Part shown: in pieces, positions 1 through 12,221 of the stretch
Position numbering within the stretch: position 1 is the first letter of the stretch
How the letters are laid out: each line of letters starts with the position of its first letter
Assembly: GCF_021730395.1 (NCBI RefSeq)
Contig: NC_069367.1
Location: 4,090,501 to 4,154,500, forward strand
Origin: Mercenaria mercenaria
Lineage: Eukaryota; Mollusca; Bivalvia; Venerida; Veneridae
Reading direction: 5' to 3'
DNA: 64,000 nucleotides
The notes under the pieces: model-generated
Seen by the model: the letters and a program-made list of their open reading frames with translations, nothing else
What the model was told of the DNA's origin: nothing
Databases searched by the model: none
Program-made: the position numbers and the translations under genes

Positions 1-9
1 TCTACATCT

Positions 10-190
10 ACCTAGATTTTTGTACTTGTATTATGCACCTCTATATCTACCTAGATTTTCATATTTGTATTACGTACATATAAGTAGATTTTCAATTTAT
101 ATCATGCACATCGACCTGGATTTTCAATTTATGTTATGCACATCTACCTAGATTTTCAATTTATATTATGCAAATCTACCTAGATTTTCG
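10..190. repeat. 32 bp tandem repeat overlapping the splice donor of gene A exon 3
   Basis: The motif gatttt preceded by ctacctA recurs at 15, 54, 87, 119, 151 and 183, so the last three steps are exactly 32 bp and the earlier ones 33 and 39 bp. On the minus strand each good unit contains AAAATCTAGGTAGAT, which is also the exon 3 end and donor of gene A (junction 180/179). The array therefore begins inside the exon end and extends into the following intron, repeating a donor-like site several times. Confidence 0.85.
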
Positions 191-578
191 CATTTAGGAT
201 TTCCGCTCCAATGTCCGTCTCCATTACACCAAACAAAACTGTTGCTATGCTCAGCAAGTTGGAATCCAGTGTCGCATGTTAGACTTAATGAAGTGTTGAA
301 TTTTGTCTCTTGTCCAGATTCTAATATGAGCACATGATCCGGTGGTAGGTATTTACCACAATCAACTGGTTCACATGTAGCAACATGGCTCCAAGTCCCG
401 CTGTCCAAACATATAGCTGTGTCATTTCCATCTATTCTAAAACCTTTATTGCAAGATATATTAACCATTGATGAAGAATAAACTTCTTCAGTAGAACTGA
501 CATGACCATTAGAAACATCTGGGTATTTTAAACATTTTGATTGACATTCATCCCGGTCACTACAAACGTCGTGGTCTT
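180..578 (-). CDS. Gene A exon 3: two Sushi/CCP modules
   Basis: The acceptor tctttttttcag precedes the codons for EDHDVCSDRDEC. Two four-cysteine Sushi modules follow, the first from CLKYP and the second from CGKYL, each with the family's G-x-W near the last cysteine (GTW and GHW). The second ends in GNPKCE, matching GNPICE at the end of gene B's third Sushi module. The length is 399 nt, phase 1 to phase 1. The donor lies inside a 32 bp tandem repeat. Confidence 0.85.
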
Positions 579-3081
579 CTGAAAAAAAGAGACAAATCTT
601 TAAGTCATCAACAAAATAAGTCTTTTGACTTGATAATTAGATGCAAATGTCTCATATCAATTAGTAATGTCTCTACTGACAAATATGTCGAGCAGTGAGC
701 AATACTGGTTCAAATAGTTTTGATAAATTGACAAAATAAATAGGGTTTAGTCCGTTGGCCGTGACAAGTATCGGCAATATCCGTGCGACTACATATGATC
801 ATTTCCTATTTCGGCATCTTTCAGTAATAAAAAATTCCGTGTGATTACGTATCATGATTTCCTATTCCGGCATCCTTCAGTCAGAAAATTAACTTACTTT
901 TGTTTTTTTTTCATAACAGTCGGGGACTGACGAAATCTTATACAGAGAATACGTTATAAAACGGCAAATGCCGAAATCCCTACCTCTGGTTATTTTTTAA
1001 CCAAGAATTATTAGATAGTCACAAAAAAAGCTTTTACTGGGGAAAACATCTTTTCTCTTGGAAAAATCTTCATAGCACTAAGATTTTACACATATTTATG
1101 CACTTACACAGCGAATTTCCGAAAATATGACTAATCAAATTTAAACGTGTTTAACCAGAAATCTTATGAAACAGTGCAAAATGCATTATTTAGGTCAGTT
1201 AAAACAAGACAACAACAACAAAAGAAAAAAAAGCAAAACAACAAACTATAGAGATATCTCATTGATGTGGTTAAGACCAAACCAGATACTGATTTGTTTT
1301 AGCTCGATTGTGATTAAAGCTTCAAGCTTATTGGAACCACTCTCGAGTCCTCTTCCTGGAAAAACCAGTACTGGTGTCATATGAAAGTCATGTTTGTGAC
1401 CCCAGTGAGGCTCGAACTCGCGAGCCCTGGATTGAGCGGCCGACACCATATCGACAAGACCACCGCTCTTATCATTTAAGAATGTTTCTCATTGCAGAGT
1501 TGGTGCAGCCATTCGGCGCATGCGCGGAATTATTATCAAATGGAACGCACGGCAAAAATACTCATTTTTTTGCATGTCCGCATGCATTTAGTGTATAATG
1601 TGCATAATATATTGACTAAAGGTTAGGGTTAGAATCACCATGGTTACAAAATATATACATTTAAGGTATTTTTGTTCAAATTTAGTTAATCCGGTATATA
1701 CCGGAGTCTGTAATATATCACGGGCGCACCAACTCTGTATTTAGTCACAGCCATCATTTAAGGCATTGTGTGCTCTAGGTGACAAACAGAATGTAATTAT
1801 ACCTGTTCGTTTGGTGATCAAAAGTACAGCAACCACAGAAGCAATAGCAACCAGCAGTAGCAGAATTACTACAATCATTATGATGATTTTCCTTTTACTG
1901 TACTTTCTTGCTTTCGGTATAACCGTAGCCAAATTCCTACATTCAGGAATCTGAATTAAAAAGAAAAGGATCATTTTACAATTGTTATTCATATATTAAG
2001 TATACTATTTTAGTTTGCGACGGTGGTGAAAAGAAACACTAGGAATTTTCAGTGAGTTAATTATATCCATTTAAGCTTAATTGGGGGTGATAAAGGTTTG
2101 TCAATCTACTTAATAATTTCTTTCCGCATAAAACGTGATGGAAAGTGAGCGGGAAGCCAGCCAAACAGTAATTTATCATTGATTTCATTTCAGTGTTTGA
2201 TTGAAAATAATGATCTTGATCTATCACAATTTATCATAATGGATATTGCAGTAACATTCTACATAAAAATTTGCTTTGCAAACATTACAAGTCCCTTACA
2301 TATATAAAATTATATCAATTTGAATGCATACCCTAATATCTTTATCAACATAGGTACTTGTGCCAAGTTGAGAGTTATCAGATTGGTTGTAGCCATTCTG
2401 ACCATCAGATACAGGGTGGTTATTCTGCCAATCTATATCAGTCAAGTTCGTATGTTTTGCCTTCTCCAGACGAGGAACCAGGTAGGTATCTTTTTGATTG
2501 TCATACAGACTCGAAGTTTGACTGGTACCCGGCTCTTGAAAAGGAGACCGATCTTTTAATCTAAGATTTGTTCTGTTGTTATGGTACTGAACTCCATTAT
2601 ATTTAAAATAATTGCTACCTCCACTGTGATCTTCTGATATCTGCTGATCACTATGGCCGTTTGCATTTAGAGATAGATATGAGTGGCCTAATCTGTTTTC
2701 GTCTTCTCTTTCATGCCAGTGTAGGATAAGATGATCATCTCTGGTTGCGTATGAATATAATTCAGTTGTAGCATCATTCGTGCGGGTAGGAAATCCTTCA
2801 CTCCCATTGAAAGTCACATACGGATACCCAGCCCTTTGGCTTATATCAAGTGTCCTGTCGCCAATTTCAGTAGAGTCCCTAGGCCTGATATCTTCATTTA
2901 GCGTGTCTTTAATAGTTGTATAATGTTCCGTATTACCAGATGCGCGTAAATGCTCGTTCGCTATACTCCACTGAATGTTATCAATTTTCGGATGTTCATG
3001 TATAACATTTTTGGAGTCACTGAACAAATTTTTCTGATTTAATTCAATTGAATCCTTCTCCAAAGTTGATCTTAAATCCAT
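180..3081 (-). CDS. Gene A: type II membrane protein with Sushi modules (3 exons, C-terminus off window)
   Basis: Three exons join in frame on the minus strand: 3081-2332 (750 nt), 1950-1803 (148 nt) and 578-180 (399 nt). Each junction has AG acceptors and GT donors. The visible protein is 432 complete residues plus one base. Residues 1-250 are hydrophilic and tyrosine-rich, a basic stretch at 263-271 precedes a membrane helix at about 272-295, and two Sushi/CCP modules follow. There is no signal peptide, so the N-terminus is predicted cytoplasmic and the Sushi part extracellular. Gene B shares the layout, the start MD, the phase-1 junction after the helix and the phase-1 end of the last Sushi module, so the two are paralogs. 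The role is inferred only: a cell-surface receptor or adhesion protein. Further exons should lie to the left of the window. Confidence 0.85.
1250..1475 (-). mobile_element. tRNA-derived SINE in gene A intron 2
   Basis: Read on the minus strand, the right-hand end has a tRNA-like head with a box B of the form GAGTTCGAGCCTC near 1403-1420 and an arm resembling a tRNA 5' half before it. The body runs left to about 1250. It is not a functional tRNA because the cloverleaf arms do not pair well. The boundaries are approximate. Confidence 0.5.
1494..1740. mobile_element. Short palindromic-end element (MITE candidate)
   Basis: CAGAGTTGGTGC occurs at about 1496 and its reverse complement at 1727-1738, enclosing about 245 bp with no ORF. 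The CAG start resembles hAT-type ends. No clear target-site duplication was found, so the class is uncertain. It lies in gene A intron 2, ending about 60 bp from exon 2. Confidence 0.5.
1803..1950 (-). CDS. Gene A exon 2: transmembrane segment
   Basis: The acceptor is a pyrimidine-rich tract ending in ttcag, entered in phase 0; the donor is ACAG|GTATAA, left in phase 1. The exon encodes a basic stretch (KARKYSKRK, 263-271) and then about 24 hydrophobic residues ending in TKR. The stronger positive charge on the N-terminal side supports type II orientation. Confidence 0.85.
2332..3081 (-). CDS. Gene A exon 1: cytoplasmic N-terminus
   Basis: This exon begins with ATG at 3081 (MDLRSTLEKD) and ends phase 0 at a GTATGC donor after codon 250. 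It is rich in Asn, Asp, Ser, His and Tyr, with no recognised fold. Tyrosine motifs include Y54-TTI, Y88-VTF, Y135-LSL, and YxN-type Y166-HN and Y193-DN. None fits the strict ITIM consensus. These are possible SH2 or sorting sites by known motif rules; their use is unproven. Confidence 0.8.
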
Positions 3082-3713
3082 CCTATTTAATTAATTCTGT
3101 ATGAAAAGATTTTCTACATTTTATGCCGTTATATCTAATTGTTCTGTGTTTTATTTAACTACTCCATCAAATTAAAAACAAAACACATAATGCAATGTCA
3201 AAAGTATTCAACATTCAAATATTACATTTCCCTCAATTCTAACTATAGTGTAAGAAAGGATATTCATATATTTGGTTGGACTGTACTACCGTAATATGAT
3301 ATGTCTATTCAAACGATTGAACAAGTAAGTATCGTAAACACATGCGTAACGTCTTCAAATGCTTCAGTTATCATGTATTCTTATTCTTGTCTAATACATA
3401 ATAATTTAGATACTGTAAATTAGGAAATTTGTTTGTGACTAACATACAACGAACAATTTCGCGAGCAGACGACTAATAAACGGGTCGGCAATTACTGATT
3501 TCCGTAAAATCATTGAGATCTGAAGAACAGAAAAGACTGGACCTATAATAATGTGGTATTGAACTCAACAAGGAAGAAAGAAAGTTTGACAGAAATTCAA
3601 ATATATAATATTTAATTAGCGAACACAAATTAACAAGATTTAATGATTAAAAAGCCCGTCCGAACAAACCCGTCTTAAATAATTGTAAATAAAAAGAAAT
3701 TGCCGCAATATTT

Positions 3714-3753
<40 letters not shown>

Positions 3754-4050
3754 GCTTTCTAGATCAAAATGGATCGCCATGTCGTAAGAAGAGTCATGAT
3801 GCAAATAGCGTGTCTAAAGGTTCTTCTGTCTACAGAATCTATCAGAAAGAGAAAAATGATTAAGACATTTAAGTGGCGATAGCATTGTTACAGTTAACAG
3901 CAATGATATTAATGGTTTAATATTTAGGCGGTGGAATGTTTTATACAAATCGATGCTTCAGTGTTAACAGCTTATAATAATATATATAAAATACAACTTT
4001 ACACTCTTATGCCTTTATGATTTGGTCTAAGAACTTTTCAAGAGACTCAT
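3082..4050. other. Upstream flank of gene A, no gene seen
   Basis: This AT-rich sequence lies upstream of the gene A start codon. A perfect (GA)n run covers about 3718-3749. No convincing TATA box, exon or repeat end was recognised. It should hold the gene A 5' UTR and promoter. Confidence 0.5.
3718..3749. repeat. (GA)16 microsatellite
   Basis: An uninterrupted GA dinucleotide run, about 640 bp upstream of the gene A start codon. Confidence 0.95.
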
Positions 4051-4051
4051 T

Positions 4052-4535
4052 TCACACTGGTTATTCGGGTACCTACTCGAGTGAGCGATACCACCCTCGT
4101 GTGATTTATATACATGTATGTTGTATGGGGTATATAAAAACAATACCAACGTATGACACATATTTAAGCTTGTTGAACATTTTAAAGACATAATCGTCCG
4201 AGGAAATGCATTAATTCGCACTGTTGAAAATATCAGTCCTCAATAATATTGATATGACTACAAAATTTGAAGAAATGTAACGAAATTCATGTAATTTGAC
4301 GTTTTAAGACGTATTTTTCTTTGGTCGAAGTTGAGATTACTGAATTTGGCACTCTCCTTGGTAAAACTATGCATACTCAACTACAAAACGAATGGATCGT
4401 GTACCTACAAGTTATTTTTGTTGATAAAATTTCAATTATATGCATCCTGTCGCTGTTTTTGATGGTACCTCTGACGATGGATGAAAATAAACAATGATAC
4501 CTACCCGTTTGTACATGGGTACCGTCCTCGTTATG
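4052..4535. repeat. Left copy of a dispersed ~490 bp repeat (inverted relative to 9740-10231)
   Basis: The outer ~65 bp (from about 4052, containing GGTTATTCGGGTACCTACTC) match the reverse complement of 10165-10231 with few changes. The inner end near 4462-4535 (GGTACCTCTGACGATG, then GGTACCGTCCTCGTTA) matches the reverse complement of about 9740-9817. The middles have diverged. Both ends carry variants of a CGAGG-CGGTAYC motif, so the unit may be an element with related termini. Confidence 0.6.
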
Positions 4536-5191
4536 TCAATGAACATTTATAAAACTCCCCGCAGCGTTTACTTCCGCAATACGGTATACTTAAATGAACG
4601 CAATTAAAGGTAATCGCTTTGAGGATCTGGAAATAAGAACTGGAAATGTGAAACCCGACCTTTAGTAGATCTATCTGATTAGAATGTTAACTTTAAAAAT
4701 GTAAAGAAGTGAGTTAGCAGTATTTCACCAATATCAAATCTTCCCTCACACCCACCCTCTATTCTACACATTCTATCATCTTGCCTACTTGGAGTTTTTC
4801 TTCTGTCTCATTATGAAAGCGACCAAACTTGTCGTCTCACCGTGCAAAAGTGCTTATGTTAAGACTGACCTTCTTTTTCTTCCTGAAAGGGAAATCGGAC
4901 CCTCTCTCTGGGCATGTATTCGTATAGGGAGAGGCTGCGGCTTCCTAAATCTGCCTTTTATCGTATCTTGTAATTATAGGTGCACCCTCCATTAAGTTCG
5001 TGCTAATTATGCGACTTATTTACAAGTGCATACAATCTACACTACTGTATAAGTGTCTTACAGGTGACTAACTGAAGAAAAAGAAGCAGATAGGGAAGTC
5101 TGGTTATCAGATCCAATCTCTTTCTATTGTTTGTTCACACACTCATCACAGCGGCTGTAAACGTTAAATGTACGTCAAGGGAGGAAATCTG
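4536..5191. other. Intergenic, nothing recognised
   Basis: No ORF of note, no tandem structure and no matched inverted ends were seen. Confidence 0.5.
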
Positions 5192-6985
5192 TGAGATTCA
5201 AGATTTCAAGATTTTATTTATAACTGGACCCATACGGGCATTAGTATTATAATAACAACAAATTTAACAAAACAAACACTTAAAGGGCCTACATAAAATA
5301 AAACAGTAGTTTAACGGTCATAATAGATCTGATACAAATATTTTGTAAGCTAAAAGATAAAAGACGGTGTACATTTAGAATTAACCAGGTTTGAAAACAG
5401 TGTTTTAACTGGCCAGCAGATAACTGCTATTGACAAAAACCTATTCCTCCCAAAAAAATTTGAAGTATTTTCTGTACAAACAATGCTAACTTAAAAAGAA
5501 TCATTACTATGAAATAAACGTTGAAATGACATTACATTTGACTGTTGAAAGTCATTTGGTATATATTTTACTCTATCTAAATTTAAGTACGGACATTCTA
5601 TAATGTAATGAAATTCATCCCCTAAAGATGTATTATCACACAGATAACAAGTCCTGTTATTGAGCTCAATATTAAAAAATATCACTCTTTCAACTTGTAA
5701 CAAATTGTTCCTACATCGGAAATAACACATGGATATTGCGAGATTTGTTGGTAAAACTTTAAAATAATTTTCAAACTCAAAGGTTGTTATAAATATTCTG
5801 TAACACAAACATTTTTTTTTGCAAAGTTTTTTTTCATTCCAAGATTGAATAAACTGGCCTTCAACCTCTGTTGTACAATATTGCGGAAATACACTGGTGA
5901 AAATACTGATTGATTCAACCAGTATTCAGCAAATCCAAGTTGCTCTAAAAGTTCTTTTACATATGAAATCCAAGAACAATAATTTACATTTTCTGATGGA
6001 GTCTCTACATGAACCTGTAAAGTATAAGTTTATCTTTTTTTTTGTTTACCATTAATAATTGTACACCAGTAGTTCAATATTCTTTTTCTAATTATAACAT
6101 CTATTGGTAATATACCAAGCTCGCCAAAAAAAACCATGACATTAGGTGTTGAATTTTTACCCTTCAGTACCATTTAAAAAAAAAAATTAAGCTGAAAACT
6201 TTTAACAATGCTAACATCACCACAATCCCATACCTCTGATCCATATTGGTTGAACCACAGACTTAAATAAACGTAATTGTAAATCAATACTAAGCTGCAA
6301 CTTCCTACATTTTTTTCAACAGAGCATACATATTTTTTCTAGCTTGGTCAACCAAATACATTTTAGTTTTACTGAAGTAACCATTGTTGTTAAATTAAAT
6401 TCCTAGATAACTGAAGTCATCTACTACTTCAACTGCCGCATTATTATAATAAAAGGTATGCTTATTTTGCATTTTTACACGTGAAAAAATAACAACCTTA
6501 GTTTTATTGGAATAAACTGTAAGTTTCCAAATATAACAATATTCTGACATAACATTTAATGGAGTTTGTAAATCATTTTCAGATTCTGCAAATAGCACTG
6601 TATCGTCTGCATAAAGTAAAAAATAATTTGAAAACATTTCTGAAATATCATCATTTAGCAGGTCCTTTACATTGTTTGATAATTCCACTAGTACTGAAAA
6701 AAAATTAGGCATACGTGAGACTAAATCTTTCAAGAAAACAGAAAATAAGATCGGTGATAAATTTTCACCTTGTCGTACACCAGTTGAGCTATAATGAAGA
6801 AATTTGATAGACCTTGGCTACTCTTTACACAAGATTTGGCTTTATCATATATTGCATATTTAGACTTAGTCACCAATGTTATGCTGCAGCAATTCATTCC
6901 ATAAACACATACGATCGACAGATTCAAACGCTTTCTTGTAATCTACAAAGGCACAATACAAAGGCACAATATAAGAGCAAATTGG
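5192..6985 (-). mobile_element. 5'-truncated non-LTR retrotransposon (LINE), decayed
   Basis: On the minus strand the order is reverse transcriptase motif A region (VDYKKAFESVDR, about 6955-6915), the RQGENLSPILF block (about 6775-6740), the YADDTVLFAES catalytic motif (about 6615-6580) and KTKVVIFSR. Downstream comes a C-terminal CCHC knuckle (CYLC then H and C, about 5660-5600). The 3' end is a short UTR with an AAATCTTGAATC-like tail near 5192-5215. The 5' part is missing beyond about 6985. The frame changes at least once between motif A and the RQGENLSP block, and the stretch 5810-6390 has no continuous frame, so it is dead. The clade (jockey/CR1-like) is not assigned. Confidence 0.85.
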
Positions 6986-9739
6986 TTTGTTTATACTTTA
7001 ACTCACTCCCCTTAGATTCATAATCACTATTTGCAATACAGAATTAGCAACAGACGATAAGACAGGTAAGATGATATTTTGTTAAAGTTTAAGTATCAGA
7101 CGAGCTGTAATAACTTTGAAATGATGTATAAAAGGTTACCCAGAGCAAGCATAGGGTGGACCCAGTTCACCAAAATTTCCCGTCGTTTTCTTTTCTTTTT
7201 TTTTTTCTTTTTTTCATTTCCCATCCTTTTAGCTCTGATTTTCAACATTTTGATGATAAGCAAATTTCTCAATGCTTGAATTGTTCGACAAACCTGCAAA
7301 CCTACTAAATGTCATGTCCTCTTTACCTATCTTAATCAAGCGCGTAGCTACCTTTACGCAAATACGCAGCTGCGTAGTGAAAATCTGGCAACCATACACA
7401 ATTAATTGGCTAGTGTCATGCAACGGAGATGGCTTCATACACTATCATTGCTTACTTCATATTATGTTTGAAGTACAGTAAACTCCGGTTTTAGCGAACT
7501 CATCGGGACAAGCAAGTGCGTTTTCGTTATAACCTGAGTTTGTAATAAATATAAAGCGAACCTGTTTCTTACAAACATTATTTGTATAGCAAACTGATTT
7601 ATATGATTAGTTGATTTAACGTGCATTGAAATTCACCAATTCTCTTTGTAGTTTTATAACAGTTTAGGTGCAGTTTTGCAATTTATCTCATAATCCTACT
7701 ATCTGATTGCTTATTTTGTAATAATCCTGACCATGTGAAATATTACAATCATACGCTGTTTAGGAGGAAAGTTCTATAACAAAATTATAATAGTGTTAAC
7801 AATTAATAAAATGTTGGTTGAGAAATCGGAAATAAAAACATTTTTAAGGATAAAAGCATTTGAATATGACTTTTTGTGTAACACTGCAGACGTAATTTGT
7901 CTCGCATAATATTTACTTTATCTTGAGCTGAGCGCGAAACTATTGTAACGGTATATAAATTAAAAAAATAAGATATAATAGCTTCACGCTCAGCCTTTGA
8001 TATCATAGATATATGTTATAATTGTACTCCAGTGTATAAAATTATCAACTATTATTCCATAGAAAATAAAATTCAATAGAAATCCATTCATTACACCTAG
8101 TAAAATCTTACCGCTATTGACACCGGGACAAGTCATACGATATTACAGTATTTGACAACCAATTCACAGTGAGATAATTATGCTCTTTTTAAATAATTGG
8201 TGATTTAATATTTTCAATGCGTATTACGTAACTAAATTATATGTATAATATTTCGAAAGACCTTAAACAACATTTTTAAAAATCATCAAAACAAGATTTC
8301 AGTGTAATACTTGGTTTTAGATGTCGTTTAGATAATATTATATCAACAATCCCGCTACGTTTAAATACTTGTTTTATGATTCAATATTGTTGGTACGAAA
8401 TCTGTCCAATGCTAATGTTAACGCCTGAAATTTTCACAGTTTCGCACTTCGCCGTTGTGATCTCACGCTTCGTCTTTCACGCTTCTCTGTCATGGGAAGG
8501 CGATACCCGAAGCGCGAGATCAAAATGACAAAGCACGAAATGGCATCAGTTTCTTATTTGGTATATTTTGTAACAATATCATGAAACTTAGCATGTCTTT
8601 GTTGACTAGTATTCAGTTTGGAGTTATGGCAAAATTCCTTTTAACAACTCTCGAATATATACTTATACAAACATCTCTTGTTATTCAATCATAATGATGT
8701 TTTGAAGGTGTGTTACCACCAACCATCTGTTTTGAATACTGCACACATATAACATGGATCAATAAACCACAAATTGCACGTGCAATATTACACGCATACC
8801 TAGTAAAATAGATAAATAGTAAATTTAGAACGAATAAGGTTTTCATGCAGTGTTTAGCTTCAAATACACGCCAAAATGCACCATTTGCGGTTCTCAGATA
8901 AAAAAAAATCATGGTGAGGATATCAAGACCACTACGCATTACTTCTGCGTACTATGAAGAATGCCCTGGCTACGCGCCTGTTAATATAACATCCCTTTTT
9001 CCAACACCTATTTTTCATGAAAGTTCTATCATAACTTAAAGTACCGATGAAAATAAAGAGGGAGTGTAATAGTTCCTAGTAAATTGCCAGTCAGTTGTGG
9101 TCTGCTACCCTAAATATGCTCATGTACGCACAATAAACCCCTACTTTCGGTTTCGATCCGCAAAACTTGCAGTGTGGAGTGTAGACCTATAAACATAACC
9201 ATCTCATTTCATGCAAGCATGATGTATTCTTGCAGTCAGTAAAATGTGTGATTAAAGCACTTGTGCCATACGAATTTTCGAAAAACAAAACATGGAGAAA
9301 TAAGGATCTGTTTACTACTGGCTTCTTTCGACTACTTTTCGACCGAATTACTGGCTTTATTCCTCAAAACTAAGCTTAGAAACATGGGTCGATCGCAATA
9401 AAATATTTGACAAAAATCATAGAATTTCTGAACAAATTTAATTTTGTTTTTGCTATGAACATTTTATACCCCGTAACAACTTAAATAACAAGACAGAATG
9501 TACGGAAGTTTGCGGTAATATATTCAATATTCAATTGAAAATACACATAAGAATGTGTCTATGTAGATGGATCTTGATACTAAGTTGATAGCGAATTTGA
9601 AGCGATGTGAGAAGTTTTTCTCCGGATAGGCTGCTTTCAGTAGCTGGAGGGCATAAAAGACCAAAGTTTTATCTTTATCTTGGCTGGTCATTGCATGTTA
9701 TCGCTAAATTAGAAAATGGGTCTGCCTCAATGTAATGCT
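6986..9739. other. Intergenic, mostly featureless
   Basis: AT-rich DNA without a supported gene. A T/C-rich run sits at about 7190-7216. An imperfect ~110 bp hairpin lies near 8440. Nothing else was recognised. Confidence 0.45.
8438..8546. repeat. Imperfect hairpin, GC-richer than its surroundings
   Basis: The left arm (TTTCGCACTTCGCC to CTCACGCTTCG) pairs imperfectly with the right arm (CGAAGCGCGAGATC to AGCACGAAATG). The span is about 110 bp with no ORF. It may be the remains of a short foldback element. Confidence 0.45.
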
Positions 9740-10231
9740 CATTTCAATAACGAGGACGGTATCCGCTCGATTGACAGAAACAACGAGGATAGTACCATGG
9801 TACATCGTCAGAGGTATCTTTTTTTCTACACATTGTCTTCGAAAAAATCGATCTAATTTTACTGTGATTCCAGTTTTTGTGAAATGAAAGTAACGGCTAA
9901 CTGCTTTTCATTTTCCAAACAAAAATATCCTCATATAATCCGAAATAATACCACCAATCGTGAAAATATATTCCATCGCCTTAAAATATCTTCATTTTTG
10001 CAGCAAAAAACGTATTTTTTTCACAGTTATTCAGATTATATTAGACAGATATTTGACACGGATATAGTTAAGGTATGATCTTACACATTCAATACTAAAA
10101 CTTTTCAAATCTTCAGTTAAATACGGTATAATAACCTGTTAAAGGTGTGAATTTCCTGTTCACCAACATTTACATAAATCACACGAGGGCGGTATCGCTC
10201 ACACGAGTAGGTACCCGAATAACCAGTGTGA
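9740..10231. repeat. Right copy of the dispersed ~490 bp repeat
   Basis: The inverted partner of 4052-4535. It contains AACGAGGACGGTATC and AACGAGGATAGTACC as near-direct repeats at about 9750 and 9782, and CACGAGGGCGGTATC at about 10180. Together the two copies flank the LINE and about 5 kb of other DNA. That could be one large element or, more simply, two independent copies in opposite orientation. Confidence 0.6.
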
Positions 10232-10975
10232 TTTTCTATTTTAAGGCTAACTGTTTCTCTCTCGAAAAGTTTGATGTTATAAAACTGACCTGTGGTTCGA
10301 AGTTGTTGAAAGATAATTTTTGCCAGAAATGCTAATGAATTAGCCATATTATTGCGCAGAAAGGTGTATAACTTTGCAATAGTTTTGGTATGATGTTAAA
10401 CAACCGTCTTCTTGAGTTTTTTTACCAATATTTTACGCTTTCTCATTTACTTTTTGTGTCACATTCTAAGCAATTTTTGGTGTTAATGAACGTATTGAAA
10501 ATTTTATCCTAACAGCAGCTTTGATATTCAGGTGATAACAGTACAATATTTAGTTACTACTGAACCCATGAAGTGGCATTCAGCACATTTGTTTTAGGAT
10601 ATAACATGCATTTTATTTCTCGTAAAAACAAAATATTATTTCGAAAATAACAACTTCAACACGTCAAAACGATTTATTTTTTATAGAATAAAAGTGACTT
10701 AAAACTTTTAATCAATCGTATTTTCGAAATATGTTTCGTTTTTTACGAAGTAGGAAACGAATGCAATATCTAAAAGAAAAAGTGTCTAATGTCACTATAT
10801 GTTTTCACCAGTGCTAATTAAGGGAGATAATAAAACATACAATTTGCCTATCTCCAAACAGCACTTATCTCCCCTAGATTTACATCAATGTAAATCACAT
10901 GATCGATGAAAGAACATTGAAATATTATTTTATTATTTCAATTTTATGTTTTCATTTTATCAACCGCGTTAGCAT

Positions 10976-11156
10976 TTAACCTTTTTTACCTTTAGTTTGC
11001 TACCAGCAAGTGATTCTGCCTTTGCGACCAGTTCATTCTAAGAACATGGTCTGCACTGTTCGCTCTTCGGTCAGTAAACACCCTTTCGAATAATAAATGG
11101 TATTGCTTACATTGAATAATGGACCAGTTCATTCTAGAAAGCAGGGTAAAAGTTAA
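10976..11156. mobile_element. Family A palindromic element, copy 1 (rearranged)
   Basis: It shares with the other family A copies the blocks CAAGTGATTCTGCCTTTGCG, ATGGTCTGCACTGTTCGC and CACCC-TTCGAATAATAAATGG. Part of the central palindrome is missing and GTTCATTCTA occurs twice. No coding capacity. Confidence 0.7.
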
Positions 11157-11954
11157 TTACTGAGCAAATTCAACAGTAAAATCTAATATCAAATTATGTA
11201 ATAAACGATTGATCAAAATCGTAATAAAAAGTTTGCGATGGTAGAAGTAATCTGGATTATCTGCCCTTTAACTGCTACACAATCAGGCTATGGCAAAGGT
11301 CCCTTCATTGTTAGGGGAGACTACTACAGTTTGCATGTTGCTGAAATGTTATTACAAAGTGAATATGCTTTGAAGTATACTACGGTTGTAGGTTTATACT
11401 TTCTTGTTTTTGACGTTTTTGACTTTAGTCATTCACCTCTCATATGATAAATTATCAGCAGTTTAAAGACCCACCACAACATAGTGACCTACTTTTTCCT
11501 CCAACTTGGACTTCGTGCAAATCATTTTGATAATACTGGTATAATACAGCTGTTCTACAAAAGGACAGATAGACAATGAATTAATGTGTTTTCACAACTT
11601 CATATAGTTTTATAAACATAGAATAATATCTATCTTGCACTGTAGAAACAAATGACTTACTATACTTTACAGTACACACAAGATTACAAATATCAATATA
11701 AATATACGATTGTCTTAATCAATGTAACTGTAAAAAGAGGAATCTTAGAGATTAACATAACTAAAAATTTAAAGAATGAAGCAAATAACGGTAGTTAATG
11801 TCTTGGTATGTAAACAACAAACATTTCACGCAGCAGATGTAGTAGTACCGAAATGAAATACGGTATATCTATTATTTTATCAGCAATTAATTTCCTGGTA
11901 GGAACATTGCGTAGAAATTTCATAGTCAGTTTTTGTCAAAAGAGCGTTTCTTTT
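11157..11954. other. Intergenic, nothing recognised
   Basis: AT-rich; no ORF, tandem array or matched inverted ends seen. Confidence 0.45.
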
Positions 11955-12221
11955 TTTTTCATACGCTTCCATGATATAATTGGCTATCATTTTATAGTCT
12001 ATGTTAGATAAAACGTTACAAAAATGTTCATCAATTGTCATGTTATGGCCAAAAGGCCCAAGCTATTTCTCTCGAATGTCATTGTATGGAACACATTCTG
12101 AAAAAAAGTGTCTTTCATTCTCGGGCTGACCACTATCGCATGCACAACAGACACCTCGCTCTACCGGCACTACAGGTCGTCTATATCTGGCAAGTTTAAT
12201 TGACGATAAAAATGTGTTGCA
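11955..12221 (-). mobile_element. Orphan LINE C-terminal fragment
   Basis: The minus-strand frame from 12221 reads CNTFLSSIKLARYRRPVVPV, then a knuckle with C-x2-C, ENERHFF and a further Cys (CVPYNDIRE). An in-frame stop follows, after which about 36 similar residues continue. An R-Y-R lead-in and a CCHC knuckle close to the C-terminus are usual in LINE ORF2 proteins. No reverse transcriptase core lies nearby, so this is a scrap. Confidence 0.65.

Noticed and set aside
10-190. CRISPR-like array (32 bp repeats)
   Set aside because: Units are directly adjacent with no unique spacers, and the context is a eukaryotic intron.
2320-2564. Plus-strand frames opposite gene A exon 1
   Set aside because: Antisense of a coding exon with proper start and donor.
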